Assembly (NCBI GenBank): GCA_949316495.1
Contig: OX439002.1
Span: 7,781,501 to 7,845,500 of the forward strand
DNA length: 64,000 nucleotides
Origin: Amphiduros pacificus
Lineage: Eukaryota > Annelida > Polychaeta > Phyllodocida > Hesionidae
Direction of reading: 5' to 3'
Of the stretch, positions 63,580 to 64,000 are shown in pieces (position 1 is the first letter of the stretch; each line of letters begins with the position of its first letter). A program made the translations under genes and the position numbers. The notes below the pieces were generated by a model. It did not search any database. It was not told the DNA's origin and saw nothing but the letters and a program-made list of their open reading frames with translations.

Positions 63580-64000
63580 GAACGATACAGTTGGCACAGA
63601 GAAACCTTTTATCATCATTTAGAAAATTGCAATACATGACTTCAGCTTACAACCTCCTTGTGTTAACAAACAAATTGATGTTCATCACTCAGCTGCTGCT
63701 TTTTCTTGTGGGTTTCGTGTCTACCATAGTTGGTCGCTTCTATTTTTGGGAACGACACCACTTGTATGGGTGCCGGAAACACTATGACATGGGATTTCCA
63801 AATATTTGCCCTCCTCATAGGATGCCGTCCCACATGGACATTTCAACAGGATGTTGTTATTTGGTGTCAGTCTCTTGTCTTGTAATGATGATAGTTGTGC
63901 CATTGATTTATGTCAAGTTTCATTGGCGGTGCTATCTTGCAGAAGAAGTGCAAATCCTCTCGAGGGAGGTCATGAACAGGGCTGAAGTACATGATGTCGT
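63576..64000 (+). CDS. Membrane protein, 5' part, runs off the window
   Basis: It opens with MRTIQLAQRNLL and is open for 141 codons to the window edge. There are two membrane segments (about 36-55 and 98-119), with a Cys/His-containing loop between them (GCRKHYDMGF, CPPHRMP). After the second segment comes AEEVQILSREVMNRAE, probably a helix or coiled coil. It forms a cluster with the two membrane genes before it. Confidence 0.6.
   Translation, partial: MRTIQLAQRNLLSSFRKLQYMTSAYNLLVLTNKLMFITQLLLFLVGFVSTIVGRFYFWERHHLYGCRKHYDMGFPNICPPHRMPSHMDISTGCCYLVSVSCLVMMIVVPLIYVKFHWRCYLAEEVQILSREVMNRAEVHDV

Larger units (their letters stand above)
1..64000. mobile_element. Large DNA-virus-like element (fills the window)
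   Basis: All recognisable coding content is viral in character: family B DNA polymerase, P-loop replication-type proteins in three related copies, a divergent protein kinase and multi-span membrane proteins, laid out compactly around a giant inverted repeat. Neither end of the element is visible. Polymerase motif A resembles the pol delta/herpesvirus/phycodnavirus group, and large internal inverted repeats are known from herpesviruses, but no capsid, terminase or protease gene lies in the window. The family therefore stays open. The long frames look whole and the outer arms are near identical, so the element is young or maintained. It may be a free virus genome rather than an integrated copy. 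Confidence 0.6.

Noticed and set aside
1-64000. Retroviral, LTR or LINE content
   Set aside because: No reverse transcriptase, integrase or LTR pattern was seen in the window.

Overview
The window looks like part of a large nuclear double-stranded DNA virus-like element, either a viral genome or a copy in an animal, probably invertebrate, genome. No host gene was recognised, so the two cannot be separated here. The evidence is a family B DNA polymerase with a pol delta/herpesvirus-type motif A, three related P-loop replication-type proteins, a CDC7-like protein kinase, several multi-membrane proteins, AATAAA signals and splice-like sites. The family is uncertain. Herpesvirus-like is the nearest guess from the polymerase, but the P-loop proteins look more SF3-like, which is not typical of herpesviruses. 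The long reading frames look whole, so the element is young or still maintained.

About two thirds of the window (1 to 43127) is one giant inverted repeat. Outer-arm positions x and 43128-x are mirror images and appear virtually identical between 1-14.4 kb and 28.7-43.1 kb. Towards the centre (14.4-20.3 kb and 21.2-28.7 kb) the arms drift in length and sequence, including a 1.06-kb duplication found only in the right arm. They close on a spacer of about 870 bp. The left arm is cut by the window edge inside a gene whose whole copy lies in the right arm.

Each arm carries, from outside to inside: the start of the long P-loop protein gene; a 919-aa protein that may bind nucleic acid; a 1.1-kb noncoding stretch; 275-bp tandem repeats built of two hairpins; degenerate hairpin copies; a GC-rich 300-bp repeat; a 375-bp repeat in four copies; several shorter splice-site-like repeat arrays; a GC-rich promoter-like island with a YY1-type motif; and a tandem array of exon-like units of about 97 bp. 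Transcription from the two islands would converge on the central spacer.

The single-copy right flank (43.1-64 kb) is gene-dense. It holds the rest of the P-loop gene, a 1134-aa protein of unknown role with two PP1-docking-like motifs, a 415-aa relative of the P-loop protein, the polymerase, a 974-aa relative, an 8-membrane-segment protein, a small zinc-finger/acidic protein, the kinase, and a cluster of small membrane proteins running off the edge. A 17-19 bp near-palindromic motif (TGCAAAATCCAATTTTGCA-like) lies 60-90 bp before most of these starts. In two divergent gene pairs it sits midway between the start codons, which suggests one shared, orientation-independent promoter class.
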